Program-made: the position numbers and the translations under genes
The notes under the pieces: generated by a model
Told to the model about the DNA's origin: nothing
The model's database searches: none
What the model saw: only the letters and a program-made list of their open reading frames with translations
In this document: piece by piece, positions 1-10,339 of the stretch
Layout: each line of letters begins with the position of its first letter
Numbering within the stretch: the stretch's first letter is position 1
Source of the DNA: Euleptes europaea
Lineage: Eukaryota > Chordata > Lepidosauria > Squamata > Sphaerodactylidae
NCBI RefSeq assembly: GCF_029931775.1
Contig: NC_079312.1
Location: forward strand, 16,251,821-16,315,820
Length of the DNA stretch: 64,000 bases
Direction of reading: 5' to 3'

Positions 1-30
1 TATAGATATTCAGCTTATTTTTGGATTTCC

Positions 31-430
31 TGAAAAAAATCTGGCCCATTAGAGTCTATGCAGATTTCTTTCGAAGCTCCTATGAGGGAATCTTTGGAGG
101 TAGAGCCCCCATATTTGCCTAGTTGCTTGAAGGGACTTTCCTTGCACAAATCCCAAAGTTTGGTGAAGATTGGATCAGGGGGTCCAATTTTATGGGGTCC
201 TAAAGGAGTTGCCCCCATCCTCCATAGAGAAACATAATAAAGTTAGCAATTGGGAATTTGACCGGCCACTTCCAGACTCCATAAAACTGGACCCCCTGAC
301 CCAATCTTCACCAAACGTCAGGGTTTGTGCAAAGAGAGTCCCTTCAAGCAACGCTGCAAATATGGGGGCTCTGTCTCCAAAGACGCCCCCACATGAGCTT
401 TGGGGGGAAATCTCCATAGACTTCATTGAC
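31..430. repeat. Imperfect inverted repeat
   Basis: Bases 31-196 reappear in reverse complement at about 270-430 with scattered differences (for example CCAATCTTCACCAAAC and GTCCCTTCAAGCAAC). Two head-to-head copies of one unit, possibly a fold-back element. No coding sense seen. Confidence 0.7.
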
Positions 431-761
431 CTCCATTGCTTAGCATGGCCCCATTGAAAGCAATGATGGAAAAGTAGGTCAGGCAACTGCCTTATGAGAA
501 GCGGTTAAAATGCTTAGGTCTGTTTAACTTGGAAAGAAGGTGATTAAGGGGAGACACGATAGAGGTCTATAAAATTATGCATGGTGTGGAGAGAGTGGAT
601 AGGGAGCAGCTTTTCGCCCTCTCATAATACCAGCTGAAGCTGGAAGGTGAGATTCAAAACAGACAAAAAGGAAGTATTTCTTCCCACAACTGATAGCTAA
701 ATTGTGAAACTCCCTGCCCCAGGATGTGGTGATGGTCGCCAACTTCGAAGGCTTTAAGAGG

Positions 762-1990
762 AGGCTGACCATATTTCCTTGTGACAAAAATGGGACTTTT
801 GGGGTGGCAAAAACGGGACAGGGGTTATGTAATATTAGTGTAACCCGATCAGAGACTTTTTCTATGGTCATTTATGCAGGGGAAATGTGTGTTTGGTTTG
901 CTGCACAGTTTTCTGCTCCGAATTCTCAAACATCATATACATGAACGATTCTCCCCCCCACCCATTTTCCAGGAGTAGGTAAAGGTAAAGGTAAAGGTCC
1001 CCTGTGCAAGCACCGGGTCATTCCTGACCCATGGGGTGACGTCACATCCCGACGTTTTCTAGGCAGACTTTTGTTTGCGGGGTGGTTTGCCAGTGCCTTC
1101 CCCAGTCATCTCCCCTTTACCCCCAGCAGGCTGGGTACTCATTTTACCGACCTCGGAAGGATGGAAGGCTGAGTCAACCTTGAGCCGGCTACCTGAAACC
1201 AACTTCCATCGGGATCGAACTCAGGTCGTAAGCAGAGCTTTTGACTGCAGTACTGCAGCTTAACACTCTGCGCCACGGGGCTCATAATTACCTTTCCAGG
1301 AGTACCCTGTGATTAATTAGGCCTCCCCAGTGAATCACAGAGCTTGTGAGTCCCTCCCCCTGAAAACGCAGCCTTGTGGCACTTTACTTGGAGGGGACGG
1401 GTCAGCTCTCAAAAGGGACTGCGTGTGCTGTTGCTGGGTATTCCTCCCCACCTTTCTTCTACAGCTCCCTTCCAACCTTTGCAGCCTCTCTTTGGCATCT
1501 TCCTGCACATTTCATGAAGGTTTAACTCCCTCTTTTGTGCTTTGCTTTGAGGGAAGGGGTTGGTTGGGAGGGACAGACACATGGGAGGGAAAAGCCAAAA
1601 TGGATGTGGGGAGAGAAACCCAAAGTTAAGAGCTATGCATGGAATTGGGGGGAATTTGTGTTGCTCTTGCCTCAAACCAGTGTTTAAATTCATCCTAAAA
1701 CAGGATCCTAGAACTGCAGGGGAAGAACGAGGCCAGAGCGAGGTCACGTCTGAAGGAAGCCTTGAATGCAAAGGAAGCCTCGAAGCAGTCCAGCAGGGAC
1801 TGTGAAGTAAATACCCCTGCATAAATGGCCTATGAGAATTTACCCAGCCATGCCTGCATGCAGCATAAGAAATGACAGAACTGAAGGAAACAAACGTTGG
1901 AAGTGTAATGAGGTGCAAAACAGGACAAAATTGACATTTTGATTAAAAAACGGGACTATCCATTTCAAAATGGTACATATGGTCAGCCTA
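762..1990. mobile_element. Non-autonomous hAT-like DNA transposon
   Basis: Terminal inverted repeats AGGCTGACCATAT and ATATGGTCAGCCT, flanked by TTTAAGAGG on both sides (8-9 bp target duplication, as for hAT). Inserted in L2 and itself holding a tRNA-derived SINE. No transposase frame is visible. Confidence 0.75.
978..1292 (-). mobile_element. tRNA-derived SINE with (ACCTTT)n tail
   Basis: Minus-strand head CCCCGTGGCGCAGAGTG (A box) and GAGTTCGATCCC (B box), tail CCTTTACC repeats. The 12-bp target duplication TTTCCAGGAGTA is intact on both sides. Confidence 0.85.
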
Positions 1991-2503
1991 TTTAAGAGGG
2001 GAGGGGACATGTTCATGGAGGATAGGGCTATCCATGGCCCCTAGTGAAATGGATACTAGTCATGATGCATCCCTATTCTTTCCAGTGTCAGAGGAGCAGG
2101 CCTATTATATTAGGTGCTGAGGGACACAGGCAGGATGGTGCCGCTGCAGTCGTATTGTTTGTGAGCTTCCTAGAGGCACCTGGTTGGCCACTGTGTGAAC
2201 AGACTGCTGGACTTGATGGGCCTTGGTCTGATCTAGAATGGCTTTTTTTATGATCATTCATGGAGGAAAGGGGTATTCATGGCTATTAGTTAAAATGGAT
2301 ACTAGTCATACTGCATCCCTATTCTTTCCAGTGTCAGAGGAGCAGGCCTATTATATTAGGTGCTGTGGAACACAGGCAGGATAGTGCTGCTGCAGTCATC
2401 TTGTTGTGGCTTCCTAGAGGCCCCTGGTTGGCCACTGTGTGAACAGACTGCTGGACTTGATGGGCCTTGGTCTGATCCAGCAGGGCCTTTCTTATGTTCT
2501 TAC

Positions 2504-2613
2504 CTTTGAATTGCTTCTTGATACCCTCCAAAAGAAGATTTACATCCCAGACGCACCACTTCAGTGCAAGAGGAAAAGCCACTGGATTCTCAAATGCCTC
2601 CTTATCTTCATAC
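2504..2613 (-). CDS. TRIM-A exon 6: pre-B30.2 exon (9 bp short)
   Basis: 110 bp, phase 2 in and phase 1 out, reading YEDKEAFENPVAFPLALKW and so on. TRIM-B and TRIM-C have 119 bp here with the motif WDxPDLNPLL; TRIM-A has lost 9 bp in frame, giving WDVNLLLEG. Acceptor TTTTTCTCCAG, donor GTAAGAAC. The 3' tail of an antisense L2 LINE abuts this donor and supplies its downstream bases. Confidence 0.88.
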
Positions 2614-3733
2614 CTGGAGAAAAATCATGTAAAGGTACCATCCATCCAATTCAGACACCCCCCCACCCCCACCATGGTGGATCAGTGAAACAGAGGAAGG
2701 AATTGGCAGAAAGCCGAGAGACACAGGCTGAGGCTGAGAGCAGAGCCAGATGGGAGGCTTTTTGGAGAGCAACGTCCACCTCACTGTAGCTCCTGAGACC
2801 CCAAAGCCACTCAGCAGATGAGGGGAATGGATATTAAAAAATAAAACACAAGCCAGTTTGGGCTCAGAGCACCACCAGAGGGGAAAGAAGGGCTCCTGTC
2901 AGCCCCCAGCCATTTTCCTGTGCTGAAACTTCACGGGGGGGAGGGGAGTTATTTCTCCGTTGTTGCTGCTTCGCATGGACTATTCTGTGCATATGAAGCA
3001 GCTAAAAAGGGGAAGTCACTCCCCTAGTGGGGGCTGTTTTAACATAAAAAATGGCTGGGGGGGAGGCAGGAACCCCTCCTCTCCTGCGGCACCAATCCAA
3101 GGCCAAATGGGCTCTTCCTTCTTTTTTAACGAACAAGAGAACAAGGGAATCTCTGAATAACATGAAATAAGAGGTCCAAAAATACCAGAGGTTTGGAACA
3201 ATAAGCCTGCACTACTTTAGAAACCGGAATTTCAACAGTGGGATCATAATATGTAAAACAGTATGACATCGAAAGAAAAACATCTTGGCTTCTACTCAAA
3301 GGCAGTTCAGGTCTGATGAAGATTCATGACAGGAACTAGCCGGCACCTTGTCTGTGTTTTTGTTTTGTTTCCATTCTTTGTTTTTGCTTAGAATTACCAC
3401 ATGATGTATGTAACTGATATTTGTACTGCAACTGAGAATTGCTGAATTGTTGGATATATTGTGGTGCAATTATGCAATTTTGTAAACGACAAATTAATCC
3501 TTTGTATTTTAAACTTTTAAAATATAAATTATACACACTTTGGTAATTTTTTGTTTCTTTCTGAATCAGTGTTCCAGACCTCTGGTACTTTTGCACCTCT
3601 TTTTTTGTTCCAGAGCCATTCCCCACAGTTCATTTTATTTGGCCCACAGCTATGACCCTGAAGGAGCCCATTCTCCACAGGCTACCCAGACCCCTCCAAG
3701 TGTCCACAGGGTTAATGAGAAAGATCCACTTAC

Positions 3734-3756
3734 CTCTGCAAGGTGCTTCTGGCATC
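3734..3756 (-). CDS. TRIM-A exon 5: 23-bp micro-exon
   Basis: The 23-bp exon typical of this TRIM class, between TTTCTTTAG and GTAAGTG, reading DARSTLQ plus two bases of Arg. It moves the frame from phase 0 to phase 2. The same exon is seen in TRIM-B and TRIM-C. Confidence 0.9.
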
Positions 3757-5405
3757 CTAAAGAAAAATGGCAGAAAAAGAGAAAGAAGAGAGACCTCAAT
3801 GCTTGTGAAAAGGCCACACCAGGAAGACCCCCTCAGACCCTGGGAGATTCTGCACTCTGGCCCTTCTCCTGTGTCCAGGTAGCAGATGCCACTCAGAAGC
3901 TGGGTAGCATCTCCATAAAAGTGGAAGAAAATCTTTGTGAGGTTAATGTCAACACAATGGAGCCATTTTAGAGCAGAACTGGGTGATCTGCTCTGACAAC
4001 TCAACAGTGGCTCCTTTCACAAAGGGATTTTTCCTCACATAGAAGGCAGGAAGCCCTCAGATTAGGACGTGTAGCTCTTGGGGCTGCCTGTGGACACAGA
4101 GGCATTCCCAGCAGTGTATATGTATGCAGTGGTTTATTATGTCTGGACACTACATAGCTGATTTTTCTTGTTGATAGTTCTAGGCCTTGAGTGCCTTAAG
4201 CAGTTTGCTGAAAAGCATTGCTCCAAAAGGATAAAGGAACCTGGAGCTTCTGGTTGATTTCATCCTGGCACCTAATTACAGGCGACTGATGAAGACATTT
4301 GAAAGGGATTAGAAACTGGACTTTCCTTTTCGTGTCCTAAGCAAGTGCAGGAATTGGTCCCGTGTATATTTCTCTTCTCCACATGTTATACTGCTACTAA
4401 GTTGGCACCGTACAGTTCCCAAATAGGGCTACAGTATAAGGGCTTCTAGTGTTTTTGGTTACAACTATTAGTCAATGTCATTCACTATGTTAAGTGTTTG
4501 ATGTCTGCTTGAGTTTGTTTATGCAATAATATATTACAAAGTAGCAAAAGTGAGATTATACAGAGCAGTCTTTTGTCATACTTTTTTATTTGGTTACCGT
4601 GCTGCCCAATTTTCTTCTGGTCAGCTAACGTTAGCACGGAAATTATTTTTTTTACCATCTGGAGTTTGGCAACCTAAACATACCGATCCCAGCCTTCATA
4701 TTTTTTTCTTGTTGTTGCAGAGTTATAGCTAGAAATGTGCAGCCTGCACTTTATAGCCTCTAAAATAAAAGCTAGGAATTAGTGCAACATATCTTTATGT
4801 TACAAAGCTATAGCAATCTAGTCATTGCCCTTTTCTGCAAAACCTGAGAAAAGCCCTCTGATGGGGATAGAGATGGTGTCCGCAGCGACTGAGAGAAGAG
4901 CCAGACTCTGTCACCTTTAAAGGGCTTCTCTCCCCCCCCTTTCCCCTGCAGTGTTACCACATAGCTCAGCAGGGAAAGGGGGGGTCTGGGCACAAATACC
5001 ACTGCATCTGCACAGATGTGCCAGATTAGCAGAAGCAAGCACAGTGGTGCCAGAAACAGTTGTGTGGATGCCATTCCTCTACCACCTGTTTTTCCTCTTG
5101 TATGTGTGTGCATTTTTGCACACCTATCTGCACACAACTAGTATAATTAGCATTCCCTGCCACCCACAGCCATCCTCCTTTAAAAACTTTCTGTGGAAAA
5201 TCAAGCCTATAACCCTCATTCCTGGTTGTTTGGAAAGAACAACCTGTGAACAGGGCTCTGGAGGGAGCAGAATTTCCAGTGGGTGGAGTTCTGCATGGCC
5301 GCTGCCCCTGGGTGGAGATGAAATGGAGCAGGAGGCGGCACATAAAGGGTTTGGAGGCAGCCTTCTCCCAAAGGGGAGCCTGGGCTGTTCCTGCCACACT
5401 CTTAC

Positions 5406-5636
5406 CTGAAGGAGTTCACTGGCCGGCTGCTGACTCTTCTCCTCCATCTCCCGGATGAGGCTGTTCAGAGAGAAGAGCTCCTCAGAGAGTTTGGCCAGGT
5501 GCTGATCCCGGTTTCTTGCCACCTCCTTCTCCAGCTCGTCCATCTGGGCTAGCACAAGCTTCTCCTGCTTATCCAGAAACTTATGCAGTTGCCTGAATTT
5601 GGTCATTGTCTCCTGCCGCTCTCCTATGGTTTGCTT
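5406..5636 (-). CDS. TRIM-A exon 4: coiled-coil
   Basis: 231 bp, phase 0/0, 77 residues, the invariant size of the TRIM coiled-coil exon. Heptad-like text such as KFLDKQEKLVLAQMDELEKE and LNSLIREMEEKSQQPASELL. By family it forms the antiparallel homodimer that sets the two RING domains apart. Acceptor CATCTCAG, donor GTAAGAG. Intact. Confidence 0.94.
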
Positions 5637-5961
5637 CTGAGATGGGAGAAAGAATAAAAGAAGAATACAGCCAGTCTTTGCAGTGGGAAGAGGGACCTTA
5701 GGAGACTCTCATCAGAAGGGCACTTTTGACTTTCCCAGAGATCACATCAACATTGGGTAGGAAAAGAGAAAGATTCAGAAAGACCCATCCAAAGTACACG
5801 TGAATTATCTTTGCATTATTTTCTTCTTGGAGTGGTTTTACTTTACAAAACTTAAACATGTGCTGCAGCTTCTCACATCTCTCATCCCCATGCATAGACA
5901 CTATGGTTATTTCCAGAACCCTTTTTATTGCAGAGCTATAAGAGGATAGATGTTCACCTTA

Positions 5962-6333
5962 TGTCAGGCTCAGTCGTCTATCCCTAGCATCCCAAATACA
6001 CACATGCTCAGGCAGGTGTGATCCTAAGCAATGCTACTTTATTAGGAGCAAAAAGACAGATTACAGAAGCTGACTGCCTCACACGCAGGTGAGGCTGCTA
6101 ATAACTTTAGGTCTGCAGTTTACAGGGTAAAAGCATTCTAAGCAGGGAAAGCAAAAGCAGTGAAGTCACCACGAGATAGTGGTTCTCAGGGAGAGAAGCC
6201 ATAACATCATAGACCCGAGATAACCAGCGGAAATGAAACTGTACACAGAAGCTGAAAGCTTGAAAACCAAGGCCAAACCCCAGGCCTGCTTATGGCAGGA
6301 GCCTCAGTTCAGGCTAACTGCAAGGGCCTGACA
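5962..6333 (-). mobile_element. Solo LTR of an endogenous retrovirus-like element
   Basis: 372 bp with termini TGTCAGGC and GCCTGACA and, on the minus strand, an AATAAA in its right portion. A fossil without internal genes. It is absent at the matching place in the TRIM-B intron (near 33490), so it probably arrived after that duplication. Confidence 0.6.
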
Positions 6334-6521
6334 CATTGTCACAACAGTTCTTTGTAAGTGGTCTTTCATTAACTTTTCTGTGGAAAACCAAGCCATTCCA
6401 AATGGGGAGGGACCGCCTTCTTGCTTGACTTTTCTGCATTTTGTACTCAGTGTTTCTCCCCCGCCCCGCCCCAATGCATATTTCCAGTGTCTGTTCACCT
6501 CCTAGCAATAAGAACACTTAC

Positions 6522-6617
6522 CATCAGGTCCTGGCTTTTCTTCACTATACTGGCTTTATACGCCAGTATTTCTTTCTTCTTCTTGCGCAGAACCTCCATA
6601 CAATTGCAGAACTGATC
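6522..6617 (-). CDS. TRIM-A exon 3: 96-bp linker/coil exon
   Basis: Exactly 96 bp, phase 0/0, 32 residues starting DQFCNCMEVL and rich in Lys and Glu. Acceptor CCCCAG, donor GTAAGTG. The size is that of the TRIM exon between the B-box and the main coiled coil. Intact; the TRIM-B version differs at a few Lys/Glu positions. Confidence 0.92.
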
Positions 6618-7214
6618 CTGGGGTAAGAAAGTCCCAAACTTGAAGTTTCCTCCTTTTACTATAAATCATAAAGCAATACTGTCATCAAAGCCCAAATTAG
6701 ATATAAGTGCAAAATGTCCCGCCCCATACAGGGTTAACAGCAACTCTGGGCTAGCAACTTTTTTGGGGGGTGGGTGGGTGTTAAATTAATATTTATTTGC
6801 TTTTTTAAAAAAGGGGTACAGGAAAGGAAAAAAATAAGGGAGGGGACAGATAGGGAAAAAACTTTTACAAATCGTTTTGCATCCGTGAATACCACCATGT
6901 AGGGAGGAATAGTTAAAACCTTCTTCCATAGGCTGCTGCCCCCTGGTGTCTTGGCAGGACAATCAGACGGCCAGACATCAACACAGCCAGCCCTGAAGAG
7001 CGCCAACGTCCCAACGTCACCCCCTGAGCACAAGGGGAGGGCAATTAGGAAGGGAGTAGCCAAGCCAGGAGATGGGCAACAAAGAAATGCTGTCATTCCC
7101 CGTTTGGGCCCAAGGCGTTTCCCTACAGAAAGTGTCATGGGACACCCAGGAGTGCAGCAAGAAAGGAGCTACACACGATCTTCCCCACCATCATCCACCT
7201 TGCAGATTACCGAC

Positions 7215-7379
7215 CTTGTACTCTAGGGAAGCCTCCTCCACAGGAATGATTTTGTGATCGTTGTGCTCCTGGGACTGGTCACAGACCACACAGATGAGGG
7301 CTTCATCGTCCTTGCAGAAGAGATTCAGCAGCTCCTGGTGCTTCTGGCAAACTCTCTCTTTTCTAGCTGCCTGGACTGC
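7215..7379 (-). CDS. TRIM-A exon 2: extra B-box cassette exon
   Basis: A 165-bp phase 0/0 exon of 55 residues with a complete second B-box: C11, H14, C22, D25, C30, C33, H39, H42. It resembles the B-box end of exon 1, down to IIPVEEAS versus VIPLEEPA, and the likeness continues into the intron (GTCGGTAATCT versus GTAAGGAATCT). It therefore looks like a duplicated exon end. The acceptor is TTTTTGGCATCAG. The donor GTCGGT is weaker than in exon 1 but keeps +1, +2, +5 and +6. Because the length is a multiple of three, it can be included (tandem B-box protein) or skipped (ordinary TRIM) without a frameshift. TRIM-B has the same exon. Confidence 0.8.
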
Positions 7380-7790
7380 CTGATGCCAAAAACAAAAGAA
7401 CCATGTTGGTTTTATTTTCCCCTCCATATTATTGAAATCTCTCTCCATACTTGTAAATATTGGATATAATCAGTGACTCATGCAGAAAAAATATATTGTA
7501 TAGGAGAGAGAAATGTAACCAAGCTTTTATTGATGCCTCAAATTCCTTTGAAAGCCAATGGATTGGTAACAATTCCTGGTTCGGAGTAAACCGAACACTC
7601 CCTGCTACTCTGCAAACCCACCCCCAGATCCTCAGCTGGTGGCTCCCCTCTCCTCTAGCAACGAGATTTCGGGTAGCATCTAGAGCTGCTGCAGAAGGAG
7701 GAACCCCAAAATTAAGAAAATTGGAACATCCTGGCCCAAATAATCTCCGAAGCATGTCCATGTTCTTTTCAATTAAAGTGATGATTTACT

Positions 7791-8340
7791 TCAGGGGTCC
7801 TCCAGCCTTTTAAAGCCTGCGTGTACCTTTGAAATTTTGAGAGAGGGTATTGATGATGGCCACAGGAGGCGGAGCCAAACCAACATGGCTGCCAGAGCAG
7901 GCGGAGCCACACAAAAATCCTCCCATCTCAAGTCCAGATTCTACAATCCTCCCAACTCCTTTCCAAACCCTCAAAATGAATCTGAATCTCACAGGACTCC
8001 CCAGTGAATTTGCCCTCAGGGCAGCCTTTTCTGCCAACAGATCTACAGGCGACATCCTGGAAGGAGTTCTGGCCACCGTGATCATGGGGGATGCTCTGAA
8101 GACACTTTTGAAACAATTTCAACATTTTTGTCCCGGTACTAATATCAGGTTTCGGAGCTGAGGCACATCAGCCCCTGATCCAGCCAACTTTGCCATGTGA
8201 CACAGTCACATCTTTCTCTGTTCCTGCAGGGCTCCCCGCCTCATTCCAGACTCACAGTTACGGTTGCACGATATTGGAATTCCCCTCTTCACCAAGAGCA
8301 TGCAGTTTGGTGGCTGGGGGGGACGGGAACCACATCCTCT
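7791..8340. mobile_element. hAT-like MITE sequence, left part
   Basis: Begins CAGGGGTCCTCCAGCCTTTT, like the terminus of the neighbouring element at 8345. The right end is not clear. The rest, including scattered short frames, has no recognisable coding content. Confidence 0.4.
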
Positions 8341-8344
8341 AGAT

Positions 8345-8648
8345 CAGGGGTCCCCGGCAAGGTGTTGTAGGCCCCACTGAGCTGATCAACGCCTTTCCTG
8401 GTGCCTGCCAAGTGTTTATAGAAAATGGGTGAAGCTTTTGCCCAGGAGGACTTCTGACTGGCCATTCGAGAGCTGATCGGCTGTGCAGATTGTTAAAAAC
8501 ATTGCTTTGGCAGCAGCTTCCACCATAGCACAAGGATCTTCACTGTGTGACTGAAGAGAAGGTGTGGCAGCCATTTTGTAGCTGTGCCCACCACGCTGCG
8601 TCAGAATCCCAAAGGTGCCCACAGGCTCAAAAAGGTTAGGGACTCCTG
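8345..8648. mobile_element. hAT MITE
   Basis: 304 bp with ends CAGGGGTCC and GGACTCCTG; flanks CTCTAGAT and CTCTGGAT form an 8-bp target duplication with one change. A related right end is at about 30740-30900 in the TRIM-B intron. Confidence 0.7.
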
Positions 8649-9916
8649 CTCTGGATATTCCCCCTTAGGCAGGGACACCTCTTGGACTGGCCACGCTGCT
8701 AGATCTCAATCCAGGAGAGGCAACAGCATTCCCACTGTAAGGGACGGATGGGAGATATTACTGCTCTTCTGGGAGGAAATGGATCGTGTCCGTGGGAAGC
8801 TGGGGGCACCAGGATCGAGAGCGCTTTCTGAAAAATCAAACTCCACTACCTTGGAATAGGAGTCCCCTGGAGGGATAGATGAAATGTACCTGTGTTATAA
8901 TATTAATTCCGAATTAATATAACACAGTAGGAGGTTGATAATTCAAAGCAGTTGTTTATTAGGCCTAATATACACACTGGGTGAAGCTGCCCAAATGCGC
9001 AGGACAGTCTTTCACACAGAACAAAGGCTTGCAACCCCAATTATAACTTCTGGTTAGGGATGTTCCAATTACGTTGACTCACTAGACATTGGTTGTCTAC
9101 CTTACTTTAATTAACATAGCATATAGAGATTGGTAGAAGCTGTCTCTAAGCAGATGCTAGGTCTTGTACAAAACACATTCCTTAAGTAGTAGGTAACTCT
9201 GAAGCTCTATTGGTAACAGGCCGTACCAAGCAAGCACTGTAATCTGTTGGTCTCTTAGTTGTGGATGCCACCATTCCCAAAGAGTCCTCATGTGTGTGCA
9301 TATGAATACATAGTATTCTAAACCAGCCCTTACATTCTGGGCTTAGCATTTCCATAAGTGCAAATATGCAGAATGAACATAAAAACATACATTCAAATAC
9401 ATTTCCCATAGTATATAATAATTTCAGGCATTACATAGATGGCAGGGCTTTGAAGGGGAACATGAATGGATCTTGTTACCACCAACTTTTTTGGCAACCA
9501 ATCTGCGGCTGAACAGAGGAACCAAAATATAAAGCTGACATTATAAACAAAGGGCAAGGAGGCCTCAAATGCTCAAGGCTGCTTTGACCCAAACGGAAAA
9601 TCTGAGCCACCAAGACGCAAGAAAAGTCTCCTCTCCTGGGGAAACGGAACACAGTAAGAACCCGGCTGGATCAGACAGAAGGAGGGATCTGCCCAGCCCA
9701 GGATCTCGTTTTCCAACTCTGGTTGACCCGATGGGGACAGGTAAAGGCTGACCGGCTCCTGGTTTACTGTCAGGCAACTGGGGCTTAAAATTAAACTGGT
9801 TTAATACCCACCATTATTTGCATTCCAGCTAGGACTTTTTTCATTGGACTGAAACTACAGAGAAGCCAGGAGGAAATCAGGGCTCATCCCCAGCAAGATC
9901 CACAGAGATTCCTTAC

Positions 9917-10339
9917 CTTCTTCTCTCCGGCAGGCTCCTCCAGAGGGATCACCTGGTGCTCTTGGTGCTCCTCGGATCTGCGGCAGACCCCGCAGAGGAG
10001 GGCGACGTCCTCCTTGCAGACAAACCTCAGGGGCTCCTGGTGCTGCTCGCAGACGCCCCCCTTGCCTTCTCCCCTCTTTCCCTCCCGCGGACTGAGTTTC
10101 TGGATTATCCCCACCAAGTTGGCCAGCTGCCGGTTGGGCCGGAGGCCCCCCTCCTGCGCTCGCCCTCTGCACTGGGGGCAGGAAGCCTCGGCCCCCGGCG
10201 CCCCCAGGTACCGAAGCAAGCAGGCGCGGCAGAAGTTGTGGCCGCACTGGGCGATGGTCACCGGGTCCCTGAAGAAGTCCAGGCAGATGGAGCAAGAGGC
10301 TTCCTCGCACAGCTCCTGCAGGGGACCCTCCGCCGCCAT
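9917..10339 (-). CDS. TRIM-A exon 1: RING finger and B-box 2
   Basis: Encodes 141 residues from an ATG in a GCCGCC-rich Kozak context. RING ligands are C16, C19, C32, H34, C37, C40, C54 and C57, starting CSICLDFFRDPVTIAQCGHNF, the usual E2-binding C3HC4 fold. A B-box 2 follows with C97, H100, C108, D111, C116, C119, H125 and H128, all present. The exon ends at GAGAAGAAG followed by a good donor, GTAAGG. A long alternative frame runs through the same GC-rich stretch on both strands and is treated as a shadow. By family, this part supplies ubiquitin-ligase activity. The exon is intact. Confidence 0.94.

Larger units (their letters stand above)
480..2500 (+). mobile_element. L2 LINE 3' end, split by hAT; tail duplicated
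   Basis: The end of an L2 ORF2 (LRLRGDTIEVYKI-type text) and 3'UTR at 480-761 and 1991-2252. The last 240 bp are repeated in tandem at 2258-2500, each ending in TTATG-type tails. It is antisense to TRIM-A, and its end touches the exon 6 donor. Confidence 0.8.
2504..10339 (-). other. TRIM-A transcription unit (3' end off window)
   Basis: Six coding exons are visible in order on the minus strand: RING plus B-box, second B-box, 96 bp, 231 bp, 23 bp and 110 bp. This is the standard exon ladder of TRIM genes that end in B30.2. Phases are 0/0/0/0/2/1 and every internal junction joins in frame. The B30.2 exon must lie left of base 1, as it does 5-10 kb downstream in the two sister genes. The unit is one of three tandem copies. 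Closest known group by domain order and exon sizes: TRIM7/11/27/39-like E3 ubiquitin ligases; an exact orthologue cannot be assigned by eye. Confidence 0.9.

Noticed and set aside
978-1292. tRNA gene (A and B boxes present)
   Set aside because: It is the head of a SINE with a long non-tRNA body, tail and target duplication; the same holds for 22017, 25834, 29281, 37019, 40552 and 53196.
1409-1918. Minus frame of 169 codons inside the hAT element
   Set aside because: No domain, low-complexity composition, and it spans non-coding MITE sequence; not a transposase.
8893-9435. Possible second solo LTR (TGTTATAAT to ATTACA with AATAAA on minus)
   Set aside because: Termini are not good inverted repeats and no matching target duplication was found.
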